DNA of 64,000 nt from Brachionus koreanus (taxonomy: Eukaryota; Rotifera; Eurotatoria; Ploima; Brachionidae), in the NCBI GenBank assembly GCA_016987375.1, contig PJRA01000114.1:640158-704157 (forward strand). Reading direction: 5' to 3'. Position 1 is the stretch's first letter. Each line of letters opens with the position of its first letter. The position numbers and the translations under genes are program-made. The notes beneath the pieces are model-generated. The model was not told the DNA's origin, made no database searches, and saw only the letters and a program-made list of their open reading frames with translations. Of the stretch, positions 14,701 to 26,408 are shown piece by piece.

Positions 14701-17700
14701 ATCGATAGTTCGACAATCTGAGACTGGACCATTTTACCATCATTTTCGTCTGCATATCCATTTTGTTTTTGATTTTCCAGATTTGTTTTTATAACTTCAA
14801 TATAGTTGTGATATGTATGCACTTTCTGAATTAAGTCCAAGCTAACATTGAACTCGTAATTCTTCTCTGATTCCAAAATTTCTTGATAAATTTTAATTGC
14901 ACTTGGAAGCTAACAAAAAAAAATTAAATTAAAAAAACCTGGTATTTTATTCATAAGTTTTAAGAATTAACATTTGAATTTATATTTTTCTTAAGAAAGA
15001 AAAAGTATATAATTTTATTTAAATGATATTTATTAATGATTGTTTCTCAAGATAGCTAGATTGCATAAATATCAAAGATAAACATCTAAAAAATTCAGAT
15101 TAAAGAAATATTCAAGACAAATACTTTGGCTAATAAAATATGATATCAAGTTGAACACAATTAAAGATAAAGGAGAATTCTTTGGAAATCTCTCTTAGCA
15201 AAACAGCAGTAACTCGGCAAATATGTCTTGTGAAAGGTGAAAATGTGCTTAAAGTAAGAATGGTATAAGATTGGTTTGAAAGATTTAATATGGCAATATG
15301 AGCCGATTTAAAAGGACTAGCCATTCTCGATCAGAATCAATTTTAGTTTATTTGATTTTGGCATATACGCAATAGGTGAACAAATGTTCACATACTTCTA
15401 TACCAAGAAAAAGCAATAATAATAAATAATTTAGTATGTCTTATTGATTAATTGTTTGATTAAATACTTTTATATTTTTATAAATAAAATTGGCACTTTT
15501 AGATAATCTTCTCCTGTTTGCGAAAAAAAAGGTGACCTTTGTTCACCTATTAGATGTGTAGCAAGTTCACATAATTTTTATGTTCACTTATTGCGTATAT
15601 GCCTTTTTAACTTGTTTAAATTCATTTTTAGAAATTCTAAAATATCATACTTCCTACAACATTATTCTTTACGAAGTCAAGAATAAAATCAAACTACTAA
15701 TAGTCTCGAATATACTTTTTGAATTATTTATTTTACTTAATCTTGTTTATTTTAATTTTATTTTAAATAACTTAATTTAGATATTTATTTTTTTAGTTTA
15801 AATTTTATTCTGATGGAGCTATAGCTCGCAACAAACAAACAAATAAATAAAGGTAAGCTTTTGGCGTGGCTCGAAAATTTTCTACAATGTAATAGGTCAG
15901 TATGAATCTGATTGGGTTGATGTGCTAAGTGGGGTTTCACAAGGTTCAGTTCTTGGTCCGTTACTATTCTTGATCTTCATAAATGACTTACCAGAGCTAG
16001 TAAGTCACTTTTGTAAGNNNNNNNNNNNNNNNNNNNNNNNNNNNNNNNNNNNNNNNNNNNNNNNNNNNNNNNNNNNNNNNNNNNNNNNNNNNNNNNNNNN
16101 NNNNNNNNNNNNNNNNNNNNNNNNNNNNNNNNNNNNNNNNNNNNNNNNNNNNNNNNNNNNNNNNNNNNNNNNNNNNNNNNNNNNNNNNNNNNNNNNNNNN
16201 NNNNNNNNNNNNNNNNNNNNNNNNNNNNNNNNNNNNNNNNNNNNNNNNNNNNNNNNNNNNNNNNNNNNNNNNNNNNNNNNNNNNNNNNNNNNNNNNNNNN
16301 NNNNNNNNNNNNNNNNNNNNNNNNNNNNNNNNNNNNNNNNNNNNNNNNNNNNNNNNNNNNNNNNNNNNNNNNNNNNNNNNNNNNNNNNNNNNNNNNNNNN
16401 NNNNNNNNNNAGTACAAAGACGAGCAACGAAGCTTGTTCCACAAATAAGAAGTTTGAATTATGAGTCAAGACTAGCTAATTTGGGACCAGAAACTCTAAA
16501 AGAAAGGCGAGAGCGTGGAGATCTCATTCAATTTTATAAAATTCACAACAATTACAATCATGTCAATACCAGTTCAAAAACAGACTGGACAATGTCGGTA
16601 GAAATAAAAAAAATGAAAAGTCTACTATAGCGGGACTACGTTAGTCTTCCTGCTTTGTTAATTTAGTTAAACTAAACTTGACCGTAGAATATTAACTATT
16701 ATTATTATTATTATAAAGGGTCATTAAAATCGATGCCACAAATATTTAATAGAATGCCCTAAATTCTTAATTTTTTACTCCAATTATTATTAAAATATTT
16801 ATTAAATAAAATTGCCAATTATTAAGATTTTACCTAAAAAAATTAGTCAACACTTAATTAAATAGAAATCCATTATTTTAAACTTATTGACACTTTTCCT
16901 TTAATACTGATACTTTTTGTTTAATAAAATGTCAAGATTTTAAAATTTCTACAGCGTTTCTAATGAAAACGAAACGATTGCAGGTCGAACGGTCTTTTGC
17001 TGACTATCTTCCGACCAGACCGACCGAAACGCCCCAATCATCCGTACATGCCGATCTTAACGCTTTTCAAAAAAACATTTTTTCTGATCGACATGAACGG
17101 AAAATAGTGAGCAAATTGCGCGACTGTTTCGTTTTTATTAGAACCGCTCTAACTCGGGTAGCTTTATTGAAAATCAATTTAAAAAATGGAGCATTGTAAA
17201 GGCTGTTTCAAAAAGAGCAAGACTTGAGAAAAAAAATCAAGAGACAAGTGGTAAAGAAACAAGGGGTTGATTTAATTAATTTGGTGTTCATTAATAAAAA
17301 ATTATTTAGTTTTTTTTTTTAATTTTTATATTTTTTTCATTTTTTTGTGTTTATTTTAATAAAATTGGAGTGAAAATTAAAGTTTTTGATATGCGAACTA
17401 AATTTATCATAAATAAAACAAAATAATAATAATTCATATCATAAAAAAAATTAAAATTGTGAGCCCTGCGCTATAAAAACGGCACTGGTAAAAACTCTTA
17501 ATGAAAAGTTTAATTTAAGTTTAATTCCTTAAAAGCGGAGCACTAACGGAAGAAATTGTTTATATTTCTCAATTGTCATTTTTAATTTTCAAAGGGCTTA
17601 TTTCTCTGCATGAGTGTTTTATTATTACGAGGAAAAGAATCATAGTCGATGCATAACTCATAGTTAGCAGTTGAAATTATTTAAAAAGAAAATAATATTA

Positions 17701-20700
17701 CTAATTTAAATTAAAATAATAATCAAACACCATTTACATATTTCAATTGAAATTAAAAAAGTTGAAGATAAAAATTTAATTTATTAATTTTTCTTACTTT
17801 TTTTTGTAAAATATTAAGACCAGCTATAGCATTGGAATGCATAGTCATTGTTCTAAATATATTGTCACATTCTGTTTGAGTTTTCTTAGTCAATATTTGC
17901 AATGATTTTTCCATAGTTAGCAATCTTTATTCAATATTTAATTCAATTTATTTGTTTTGTTTTTAAATTTGGAATAAAATATACTTGTCTTTTTTTTTTG
18001 TAAAAGCACCCTGTGCCATGAAAGTACGCTTTCTTAGAATCAATTGTGGATGATTGCAAGCTAATCTTAAATCCAATACAGGCGCCAAAATCTATTTTAA
18101 TAAAATCCCTTAAAGCCAAATTAGATTTTAAAGTATAATTTGGTCATACCTGATCAATTACAGATCTTTCTATCTCATCAATTCTCATGTTTCCGTTCAA
18201 ATATTTTGAGAAAAATCTATCAACATTCTGGCTCTCATCTTGATTAATTGGATCATTCGTGTGAGAATTCTCTGCTGCTTTGAAAGAATTCTTTCTATTG
18301 TCTCTGAATATTTCCAGAACCCGCTGATACAAATGAGCTTCAAAAGGAGAAAAATCAATCCAATAGCAAATTTCGGTCTGTTTTGGTATATCTATTTGAT
18401 GCTCGACAAAACGTTTGGATGTGCGCCACAAAACATTGCTTACCGCTCTGGCCATTGGCATCTTATCGCCCATTTGAAAGGGCTCAAACAAACAGTATTT
18501 GAACCATTTTTTATTAATGTAGGGGTCCTCGCGAATGAATGTGAACAAGCCGTGGAGATCGCCTAGAGAACGACCAATGGGTGTGCCAGTCACACACCAT
18601 CTATTAATTGCATGCAATCTGCCAGCCATTTCGGCACATCTCGAATTGGTCGAGTGCACCATTTGAGCCTCGTCCAGACACACTCTCCACCATTCAACAT
18701 AAATAAGCGGACTTGGTATATTAGAAAATCGTTTCGCTTTTCTTAGCGATCTTTGATTCTCAATGGCAAAAACGTGAGCGAGCTCATTTGTTAGAACATC
18801 ATATGTGGTAATGCATATGTCCAATGTGGCCAAATCTCTTGGCTGAACAAATCCAGAACTGGTTCCTTTATATACAAGAACGTTTAATTTTTTGTCAACA
18901 TGCTTTTTTATTTCGTCTGCCCATTGATAGCTTATCACTGAAGGTGTCACGATCAAAGTGCATCCGGATTTAATGGGAGGAACTTTGGTACAACATTCAA
19001 GACACAAAAATTCCTGCTTACTGCCTCTGTAATTGACACATTTAACATGACTCCACACTGAACAAGCCACACACTGATACACCGACTCGTCATTTTTATT
19101 CTGATTGCGTTTGAACGAGTCTGCTTGAAAGAACTCGGGCGTGTTGCCGCAAAGACAACTAAACGAATTTTTGTTAAGCTCTTGCCTATTTTTATCAACT
19201 AAACACTTTTCAAACTTGAATTTAAAATCATCATTGCGCGGATTAAGCATTATGAGACTGAGTATTTCGAGAGTTTTGCCCAGGCCCATCTCATCAGCCA
19301 ATATTCCGCCAGGCAACGATTTTAGCTTCAGTGGCGCTTTATTTGTCACAATGCCATAAAATTTGTGGTAAAAGACACAATCATTTTTTTTATTGACCAA
19401 TTTAAGGTACAATGGATGAATCTCGGACAACGAATGGCACTTTTTCGACTGGTCAAAGCTAAAATTTTCCTTAAACAACATCCACTTGATTCCGTTTATC
19501 TGATAGGGTCGTAGTGTAGGCCTAAGATAGCTCAATTCTTGTATAACAGAGTCGTCACCGCATCCGATCATCTCATTCATGGAACCATCTTTTTTGTGCA
19601 TTTCGTAGATCAAATCAAACAAGTTTTCGTTTCTGTTTTTTATTTCAGATTCATCACGGTTCTTTAATTCGTCACATATGTCATCTGAATTGCTCTTGTG
19701 GTTAAATGAGGCCAATGTAAGACTGCTGCTTAGAATGGGAAAAAAATGACTCATTACAAAATTAATTTCGTTGGCAATTTTCGAATTAAAATAGTTAAAA
19801 GACGGATTTGAACTAATTAAGTGTTTATTTTGGCTATTGGTTGCCAAATATAGCTTTAAACTAAAATTAACTGCTGAATTTGATAATTCTAATTTGTCTA
19901 CTAAAGTGAATATGTGATTGCCAGCAGTCAGTCTTAATAAAGTGCTGACCAGTGGTGTTTGTTCAAATTTTAGAAAAAAATTATTTTCTTGACTATTTGA
20001 TTGATGTGCATTTTCATAGTTGCTTATTAGCAAAAAGTGTTCACGATTTTCCGATTCGATTAGCTTTTTATTATTACTTAATTGAATGTCAATAGTGCTC
20101 AAATTTTCTGGTAAACTTCCAAATTCATAAATGCTCTCATAGATATAAAATTTAAATTTATCATTTAATAAATCAAATTCTGACACATTTGGTCCAATAT
20201 TGAACAATTTAATTGTTAGATCACCTATGTAAAAATTAGAATCTGGCTCAATTGGCTCTTCTGTTTTGGAATTTTTTTGCTGAAATTTGACTAGTGTACT
20301 CTGAGAGTCTTCACGCTTTGACATTTTGTTTTTAGAAGATTTCAGTTTGACCAATTCCCAATTCTGTATCAATTCATCTTCAGTTTTAAATATTTGACTA
20401 ATTGCTTCAATGCTGATGAGATATTCTGGACAAATGATGGAATAGAATGGCCTGTACATTGTGGTGTGATGCTGCTTTTGGGCTTGATTGCACTTTTTTT
20501 TCGTCATCGGCTCACCCAATTCTGTTTCAAATTTGTTCAGAACATTTAAATTTTCAGTCATTGGATAATTGGCAGAATTTTCTTCAGTCGAGTCGTTTAT
20601 GCTCTTGCGCTTCAGTATTTTTGTGGCACTTAAATCGCTTTCTTTGTCTGAGTTAAACGACACTTCCATCTCTAATACACGATCTACAACCATTGTTAAA

Positions 20701-20756
20701 TCTTCTTGTAATACTGAATCTGGTCTGTTTTCTTTTTCTTCAACATTACTGAGCAT
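11704..20756 (-). CDS. SHPRH: SHPRH: SNF2 helicase/RING E3 ubiquitin ligase
   Basis: The family polyubiquitinates PCNA and acts in post-replication repair in the nucleus. Six phase-consistent exons (20756-18150, 18091-17985, 17924-17798, 14909-13629, 13573-13298, 12267-11704) give about 1,653 aa, close to the human length of about 1,680. Exon 1 carries the SNF2 helicase: Walker [14 protein letters not shown] near residue 485, DEAQ box ([12 protein letters not shown]) near 695, and between them an inserted Cys-rich PHD-like finger at about 530-590 ([10 protein letters not shown]...[11 protein letters not shown]...LCLECC). Exon 4 carries the SHPRH-specific helical region, including [11 protein letters not shown] and LGQLLYLKH. 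The RING finger is split by an intron: [11 protein letters not shown], then [10 protein letters not shown] and CPMCREN. Exon 6 is the helicase C-lobe with [15 protein letters not shown] and motif [15 protein letters not shown] did not find a clear linker-histone (H15) domain. Intron 3 is 2.9 kb and contains a retrotransposon fossil and an assembly gap. Confidence 0.93.
15835..16715 (+). mobile_element. Non-LTR retrotransposon fossil in SHPRH intron 3
   Basis: Plus-strand frames before the gap read [14 protein letters not shown] and, after a frameshift, [20 protein letters not shown] plus NDLPEL, the classic reverse-transcriptase SGVPQGSVLGP block. After the gap they read [20 protein letters not shown] and [20 protein letters not shown], the thumb region of CR1/jockey-like elements. 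It ends with a (TAT)n microsatellite at about 16693-16714, a common 3' end of such elements. The catalytic Y-x-D-D block would fall in the gap. The insertion is antisense to SHPRH. Related fragments lie at 9555-10215 and 59497-60115. Confidence 0.8.
16018..16410. other. Assembly gap (393 N)
   Basis: A run of N. The reverse-transcriptase frame on either side is not the same modulo 3, so the true gap length differs from 393 or the element is frameshifted here. Open frames spanning it are artefacts. Confidence 0.95.
16716..17797. other. Remainder of SHPRH intron 3
   Basis: No conserved motif. An open plus-strand frame at 16963-17199 (78 codons) has locally raised GC but matches nothing I know. 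Confidence 0.45.
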
Positions 20757-22335
20757 ACTAAATTAATTAATTAAAAATTCAATTTTTTTTAATTTCACAG
20801 AGCCTAGTTTGTTGAGCAGAATTTTTTTTTTAAATCAACAACAAATTTACTAAGCTATGAACTCAGTACCCGTTTGAGAGAGAGAGAGAGAAAATAAATT
20901 TAAAAATTTTCTAAATCTAAAGCTAACTCTGATGTACATATGTACGCATGTTGTTCAAATTTTTTTGTCTTATTTAGAACAGTAAAATAGCTTGACTGAA
21001 AATAAGAATAAATCAAAAAAATTTTTAAATGAAAAATTGTTTTTTGTTTCCAAAAATTAATAGAAAAAATTGAAAATATTTAAGTAGCGCTTTTTTAATT
21101 TTTAAAATCTTAAGTTAAAACCCATCTCAATTAAATGTTTTTGAATCTCATTAGAGTTAGCATTACTTGAGCAAGTTAAATCTTCAGAGATCTGATTTTT
21201 TTACATGTTTAAGTCACTTAAACGAGCATAAAAATAAAAAAAATGTGACCATTGGTCCTTTGGCTTTGAGGGTCTATAGACCTGGAAAGTAAAAAAATGC
21301 GAAATCCACTACCATTATTGTTATTTTCTTTTAATATCTTTGTCTATTCTGAGTATTTTAATGTATGAAGCCTATTTTGCTCGAAAAATGACCAAGATGT
21401 ACAATTTTAGCTCAAGAAAAAAAAGAAAATTCAGACCACTGTAACTTTTGAACGGAAGGTCATATTTTTAGGATTCTGACAGATTTTGGATGTCTTAGCT
21501 AAAATTGCCCCACATCGTTTTTATCAAGTTTAAATAATTTTAGTTAATAGAAAAACTAAACCAAATATAAATAAATACCTTTTGTAAAATAATTTGATGA
21601 AAATTTTTTTTTAATTTTTTTTAAATTTCTGAGGAATCAAATTTTTTTGTTTTTTTTTTTTAAATAAAAGTTTAGATACATAAATTAAAATAATTTCAAA
21701 TTTCAAAAGTTTATTTCCAAGAAAAAATAAAAGAAATTTGTTCTTCTTAATTAACTAATGATGAATTTAAATTAAATCCTTCATCTTTTTCAAAATAAAC
21801 TTTATTTGGAATTTCTAATTTAAATAGATTTTTTAATTTTTGAATTCCTTTGTAAGAGTTTTTTTTCACAATTCCTTTGTTTTATCAAGTGAATCGAAAA
21901 AAACTTAATTTTATAAAATCGAAAAACTATCTCTAAAAAAAAATTACAAAATAGCTCTATAAAGCCAGGCTGATTTTAAATGAATTTTAAAAATTTAAAA
22001 TTTAGTTACGAAGTCAAATTAAATATTTTTTCTGAAATCAATTAAGAATTTAAATACTTAATTTTTAATTTTTTAAAAAAGGATTTAAAAAAGGCATTAT
22101 GAATTTTGAAACAGACCGAAAACAAAATTTTTAAATTTTAATTTCATTTTTAAGCTAATCTAAGTTTATTTCTTTAGGTCAAAAATTCGTTCTGTAAATT
22201 GTATCGGTAATTACAAAGTTTTTATTCCCCAAATTTAGTCTGTGCAATAATTGTGGATTTTATTTTTTTTTAAATTTTTAAATAAATAGAATGTGTTGCA
22301 TTTTACAGAATTATTTCACAGAATTAATTTAATTT
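20757..22335. other. Intergenic between SHPRH start and IL-17-like gene
   Basis: This presumably holds the SHPRH promoter. It contains a short (GA)n tract at about 20877-20892 and otherwise AT-rich sequence without recognisable genes. Confidence 0.5.
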
Positions 22336-22666
22336 AATTTGATATAATAGTTAAAATTTTGACCTAAAATGAAATGCACAGCAGCGTCCTTTGTGTTATC
22401 TTAATTATTTTTTTGATCCTTATATATTGATAGATAATCGCCTATTTGATGTTAGGGAATTATAAAAAAATTTGAAAAAAATTAATAAACCTTGAGCAAT
22501 ATATAAAAGAAATATAATTAAATGTAAACCAAAAGCAAATTCATAATCCTCTAACATCAAATAGGCGATTATCTAACAATATATAAGGATCAAAAAAATA
22601 ACTAAAATAACAAAAAGATGCTGTGCTTTTTATTTTTGGTCAAAATTTTAACTATAAAATCAAGTT
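22336..22666. repeat. Inverted duplication at the IL-17-like promoter
   Basis: The arm at 22336-22463 is the reverse complement of 22543-22666 with high identity over about 125 bp. Unbroken cores include AACATCAAATAGGCGATTAT and AGGATCAAAAAAATAA. The spacer is about 79 bp. The right arm contains the TATA-like box, the leader and about the first 16 codons of the IL-17-like gene. The left arm therefore holds a mirror copy of the same promoter and signal-peptide start, with GATGCTGTGC changed to GCTGCTGTGC so that the ATG is lost, plus an in-frame stop soon after. Similarity ends inside the signal peptide. It could be the relic of a head-to-head duplicated paralogue or a foldback element that captured the gene start. 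Confidence 0.85.
22580..22586 (+). promoter_or_regulatory. TATA-like box of the IL-17-like gene
   Basis: TATATAA followed by GG lies 38 nt upstream of the ATG at 22618, and the same motif is conserved in the mirror arm (22419-22427 on the minus strand). If used with normal TATA-to-start spacing, the 5' leader would be under about 10 nt. No other evidence for promoter function is available. Confidence 0.4.
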
Positions 22667-23220
22667 TGTGCTCCAGTTTTTATGATAGCTATCAATCAAA
22701 AAATAATGATTCAATCGCTACAAATGAAATGGAGGCAATAAGTCGAGAGAATAGAACTTTATGCATTGATCCATCTTATATAAAATTAAGAATAAGATAT
22801 TCTAATTTCAAACGTGATCTTTTGAAGTTTGATCAATTAATGCTGAAGGCAAAATATGTTTCAAAAAACCAAAGAATTTTAAATATTTCTAAAAGTATTA
22901 AAGAAGTAAAATCAAATAGTTCATCTTGTCAGAAGTCAAGATATTTTTGTGATGTAGACATGAAATTTCAATTTCGATCCAACATGATTATTCCAAAGTA
23001 TTCAATTAAGAAAAAGTGCTTGTGTGAGTTATGTAGCCCAAATGGAAAAATGAATCAGAATTCTCTTAATTATTACAAGTGCTTTAATATTCAAAAAAAG
23101 CAGCCAGTTTTAAAAAGAGGAAAATGCAAATTGAATGGTCAATTTGAGTGGATATTTTCTGTAGAATCAATAGATAAAGGATGCACTTGTAGCACACATT
23201 TAAAATTAATACCATTTTGA
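22618..23220 (+). CDS. IL-17-like secreted cytokine
   Basis: A single-exon frame of 200 aa. Residues 1-18 (MLCFLFLVKILTIKSSLC) form a plausible signal peptide, and N-x-S/T sites occur at about 45, 89 and 100. The C-terminal half follows the interleukin-17 cystine-knot pattern: C104 and C111, then KKKCLCELC (C134, C136, C139; family EAKCxCxxC), a polar loop, QPVLKRGKC (C155 before it, C170), and VESIDKGCTC (C189, C191; family VGCTC). Length, Cys order and the VLRR-like and GCTC signatures agree with IL-17, a secreted ligand acting on IL-17R/SEFIR receptors in innate immunity or neuromodulation in other invertebrates. The assignment is by motif only. The N-terminal 100 residues are not conserved in any way I can see. 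It converges on MTRES1 with only 68 bp between stop codons, and its promoter lies in the inverted duplication. A different cystine-knot family (such as Spaetzle-like) is the main alternative. Confidence 0.75.
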   Translation: MLCFLFLVKILTIKSSLCSSFYDSYQSKNNDSIATNEMEAISRENRTLCIDPSYIKLRIRYSNFKRDLLKFDQLMLKAKYVSKNQRILNISKSIKEVKSNSSSCQKSRYFCDVDMKFQFRSNMIIPKYSIKKKCLCELCSPNGKMNQNSLNYYKCFNIQKKQPVLKRGKCKLNGQFEWIFSVESIDKGCTCSTHLKLIPF

Positions 23221-23288
23221 ATTTGAATAGATATTTTAATTATATTTAATTTTAATGTTCATTTTATTATTAAAGATTAAAATAAAAT

Positions 23289-24076
23289 TTAGTGATAAAT
23301 ATTTTTGAATGCATCTTCTTCAAATAAACCTGTTTTCCATGTAACAATTACAACTTTTGGTTTATTTTTCTTAGATGCTTCATCAAATACTTTGTATAGA
23401 AAAACTCGTTTGAGAGTTCGTTTCCCAATTTTTTCGTCAATATCACCAATTAAGTCTACGCGATCATTCTCTTTAACCTAAATTATTTTATATTAAAAAA
23501 AAATAGATTGTATAAATTTAAGAAATATACCGAATGACTTTTTTTAAGAACTTTTTCTCCATTCAATCTTAGTTTTCCTGAATAAAAGCTTTCGTCTATT
23601 TTTCTTCAATTTAACATAAATAATCTTTAAAAAAAATTAATTTTAATTTTACTTTCTAGAAATGCTTAAACCTGAGGCCAAAATTGAATCAACACGCAGA
23701 GATGGCACATGTTTTTGGGTAATTTTAAAGCCTGGTCTAAATCGGGAAGTATATATTGAGCTGATAAAGTCTTCATCATCATCCTCTTCAAAATCTTCAT
23801 ATTCTTCATCTTTTTCTTCCTCGTTTATATACTTTTAATTTTAAATTTAGAGTTCGAGTCGGAAAGAATAAGAGCTGGAAAATTTACATTTTTATTTTTT
23901 TTTGAATCACTTTTTTTGCTTAAAAATCTTAAAGAATTTATTGGAATAGACGGGTTGCCAAGAATTGGAATATTTGTTAATTGATTATAAAATATTTTTT
24001 TTGTGTGAATATTTTTAGTTGAATTGAGAGATAAAAACAATTCTCTAAAGTTTTTTTTAGTCAACGATCTTAGCAT
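23289..24076 (-). CDS. MTRES1: Mitochondrial transcription rescue factor 1 (S4 domain)
   Basis: The family (human C6orf203) is a mitochondrial RNA-binding S4-domain protein that supports mitochondrial transcription and ribosome rescue. Four exons are phase-consistent: from Met 24076 to about 23888, 23831-23653, an exon from about 23604 ending SHS near 23532, and the last to TAA at 23289. The N-terminus is basic and hydroxylated (MLRSLTKKNFREL...STKNIHTKK), fitting a mitochondrial presequence. An acidic linker follows (NEEEKDEEYEDFEEDDDED). Then comes the S4 core: LRVDSILASGLSISRKK, FYSGKLRLNGEKVLKKS, VKENDRVDLI, and the terminal KPKVVIVTWKTG. An in-frame Met at 24118 would add 14 residues; I prefer 24076 as the presequence start, but this is not certain. 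The 3' end overlaps the probable 3' UTR of the convergent cytokine gene. Confidence 0.85.
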
Positions 24077-24559
24077 TTTAAAATTAATAAGTAAACTTAC
24101 TAAAATTTGACTATACATATCATAATATCTTTTAATTGTGCATTATTTTAGTCTTTTTAACAAAAATCTTAGGTTTTGCTTATTGTTTAAAAAATCATTT
24201 ATTTTGATTTAAAGAATACTTGAATTATTTTGCCAATTTTCTAAAAATATTATTTGAATCTATTAATGTAAATTCTTACCTCAAGAGCAATGTCGACAAA
24301 TTCAAATCTTGTTATTAGGTTTCAAAAATTGGAAAATTATGAGACTTTAAGTTCAAAATTAATAGCTATTAAAAGAGAAAAATTAAAATAGAGAATACAC
24401 TTAAGACGCTTATTATTTTTCATTCACAAGTTATAACTAACCAAAAATCTATAAAAGAAATAACAATTCTTTGAAGCAATATCTAATATAATGTAAATTT
24501 AAGCCATAAATTGAATTTTCGTCAGAACACTAATATTTCTTTATAATAGTAATATAATA
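24077..24559. other. Upstream region of MTRES1
   Basis: AT-rich spacer, presumably with the MTRES1 promoter. No motif stands out. Confidence 0.45.
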
Positions 24560-24795
24560 TAGCTTCGGTGGCTTGTCCTGTCCTCTTCTGTTCTCTCTCC
24601 ATTGCTTCTATCCATCGCTAGGGCATTGCTAGTTTGTCTAAACAGCCAGTGAGAATCTAAGCTATTTGACATTTGAAAAAGAGCTTTTTGGCGCCTCTTC
24701 TCTCGTATATTGCAAATATTCTAGCTGGTATTCCTTTATTTTCCATTCTTAGTGCGTTGTCAAGTCATCCTAGCTAACGAATAGTTTCCATAAAA
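24560..24795 (-). mobile_element. Retrotransposon reverse-transcriptase tail, fossil
   Basis: On the minus strand the sequence reads with breaks as LDNALRMENKGIPARIFAIY, ERRG and RWIEAMERE. This matches the post-RT tail (WLGHVLRM..R.P.......GRP..RW.D) of many non-LTR elements. It is GC-richer than its surroundings, carries at least two stops, and is too short to classify. It belongs to a different element type from the CR1/jockey-like fragments in this window. Confidence 0.55.
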
Positions 24796-26408
24796 TTTAT
24801 AAAGTAAAGCATAAATTTATGCATTAATAAAAGATGACCATTTAACACAAGAGCAAAATTATAAAGATTTGTTTTTAATTTTTGAATTATTTAACATAAA
24901 TACCATTTTTTAAAATTTTTCAAGTAAGCAATAAATCAATTGTTCTATTAGACTTTTAAATTTTATACATTTTTTTAATAAAAATTTTTTTTTTTTTCAA
25001 TAACGACTTTAAATAAATAAACAAGATGTTATTTAGCCTCAATTAATTATTAATTAATTAAAAATTAAGGTATGCATACAAATCAAACTCCGATGCTTTA
25101 CTTTCGAATAAATCCATTAAAAAATTGTATATTACTTTTAATTTTTTTAAATAAAGAGTTAAGGAAAAGACTAATTTTTGCTCAACATATTCTAAACTTA
25201 GAAAAGAGACCTAAAAACCCAAGAAGACATAGTTCATTAAACACAAAATGAATATTTTGATTAAACAACATCATAGACAGAAAGCTATCATTCTAATTTA
25301 AAAAAATTTGTAAAGATTGACCTTAGAATTAATAAATCGACTGATCTAGTTGTTAAATTTAAGTTATAATTTAAGAAACAGCCGGAACTTTATTAAATCA
25401 ATGACAAATAGAGAAAGAAATATAAATTTGCCAATTAAAGATTTATAAATAGCTTAAGATCAAGAGACTGATGCTAAAAATATTTCACAAATTTGATATG
25501 AATCTAAAAGTTAGGTTTTATTATTCAACACTCAAAGGCCGGATAAATTTTTCGACCCTTTTTATTTGACACGTTTTTTTACTTTTATTCAATGAAAATA
25601 AAATTATATTGAAATAAAAATTAAATAATTTTATAATATTTTTTATTTAAGATATGATTGAGAAGAAAAATTCTAAAATGATTGAATTTATTGAATAAAA
25701 AACGAATAAAGGAAGTAACAAAAGGGGTTCAAAAAACCCTTCTGGTCCTTGAGTGTTAAAATAATTAATTATTAAGAATTTTTAAAAAGAAGATTAATCT
25801 AAATTTAATTTTAAAGAAAAGTAAAAACGATGTATTGAAATAGCTAGAGGTTAAGATATTAAAATATTTTTTAGTTCAGAAAAAAAGAAAAAATTTCAAG
25901 TTAGCAATTACACAATGGAGTCGGATATTCGAAATATCTTGATCCGAAATCTTATTAATTTTCTTCTACCAATCTGACGACCGATGGAACAGAATGGCTA
26001 ATCAAGATCAAAGTATGCCACTGTCGAGCTCAATCGATGCTGTCAGTCAAGCAGAAGTAAAAAAAAATATTTTTTTTTTTGCTCAAATTTTTTATTGACA
26101 CTAATAAAGAAATTACCAGCGTTATTATGGAGAAGATCATATTTATTTAAATATATTTTGATTTTAATATTATTTTTAACCTGAAGGTGAGTTAGCTTGG
26201 TACAGAAAACTAATAAATGTTGATTTTTTATCGATAAAATTCATAAATATAATTTTTAGATATAATTTTATTATAAAAATTCGGATTTTTAAATAGAAGA
26301 ACTAGAGAAAAAAATCATCTCTTTTTTTTAAAAGATTTCTTTTCACAATTGTATCTGAATTTTTTTAATTGATAATGAGAAGCTAAATAATAATTTAATA
26401 TTTAAAAT
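24796..26408. other. Intergenic with one MITE and a possible stray exon
   Basis: Besides the MITE at 25525-25759, a plus-strand stretch at about 25997-26059 reads MANQDQSMPLSSSIDAVSQ and ends at a GTAAAA donor-like site. I could find no partner exon downstream. Otherwise AT-rich with no gene. Confidence 0.4.
25525..25759 (+). repeat. MITE, family 2, copy 1
   Basis: Ends are imperfect inverted repeats: CACTCAAAGGCCGG on the left and GGTCCTTGAGTG on the right, with internal FGA-like mirrored tracts (GACCC/GGGTT). About 235 bp, AT-rich, no coding capacity. The stretch ATTGAATTTATTGAATAAAA followed by AGGAAGTAACAAAAGGGGTT is found in reverse complement at 33860-33960, which establishes the family. 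Confidence 0.75.

Noticed and set aside
15922..16469. Three ORFs running through the N gap
   Set aside because: They exist only because N codons are not stops. The real signal is the retrotransposon on either side.
16963..17199. 78-codon ORF in SHPRH intron 3
   Set aside because: GC is locally raised but no family or transposon motif is visible; possibly worn repeat sequence.
18240..18566. Plus-strand ORF opposite SHPRH exon 1 (and similar ones opposite the giant exon at 43-48 kb)
   Set aside because: Shadows of strong coding sequence on the other strand; no domain content of their own.
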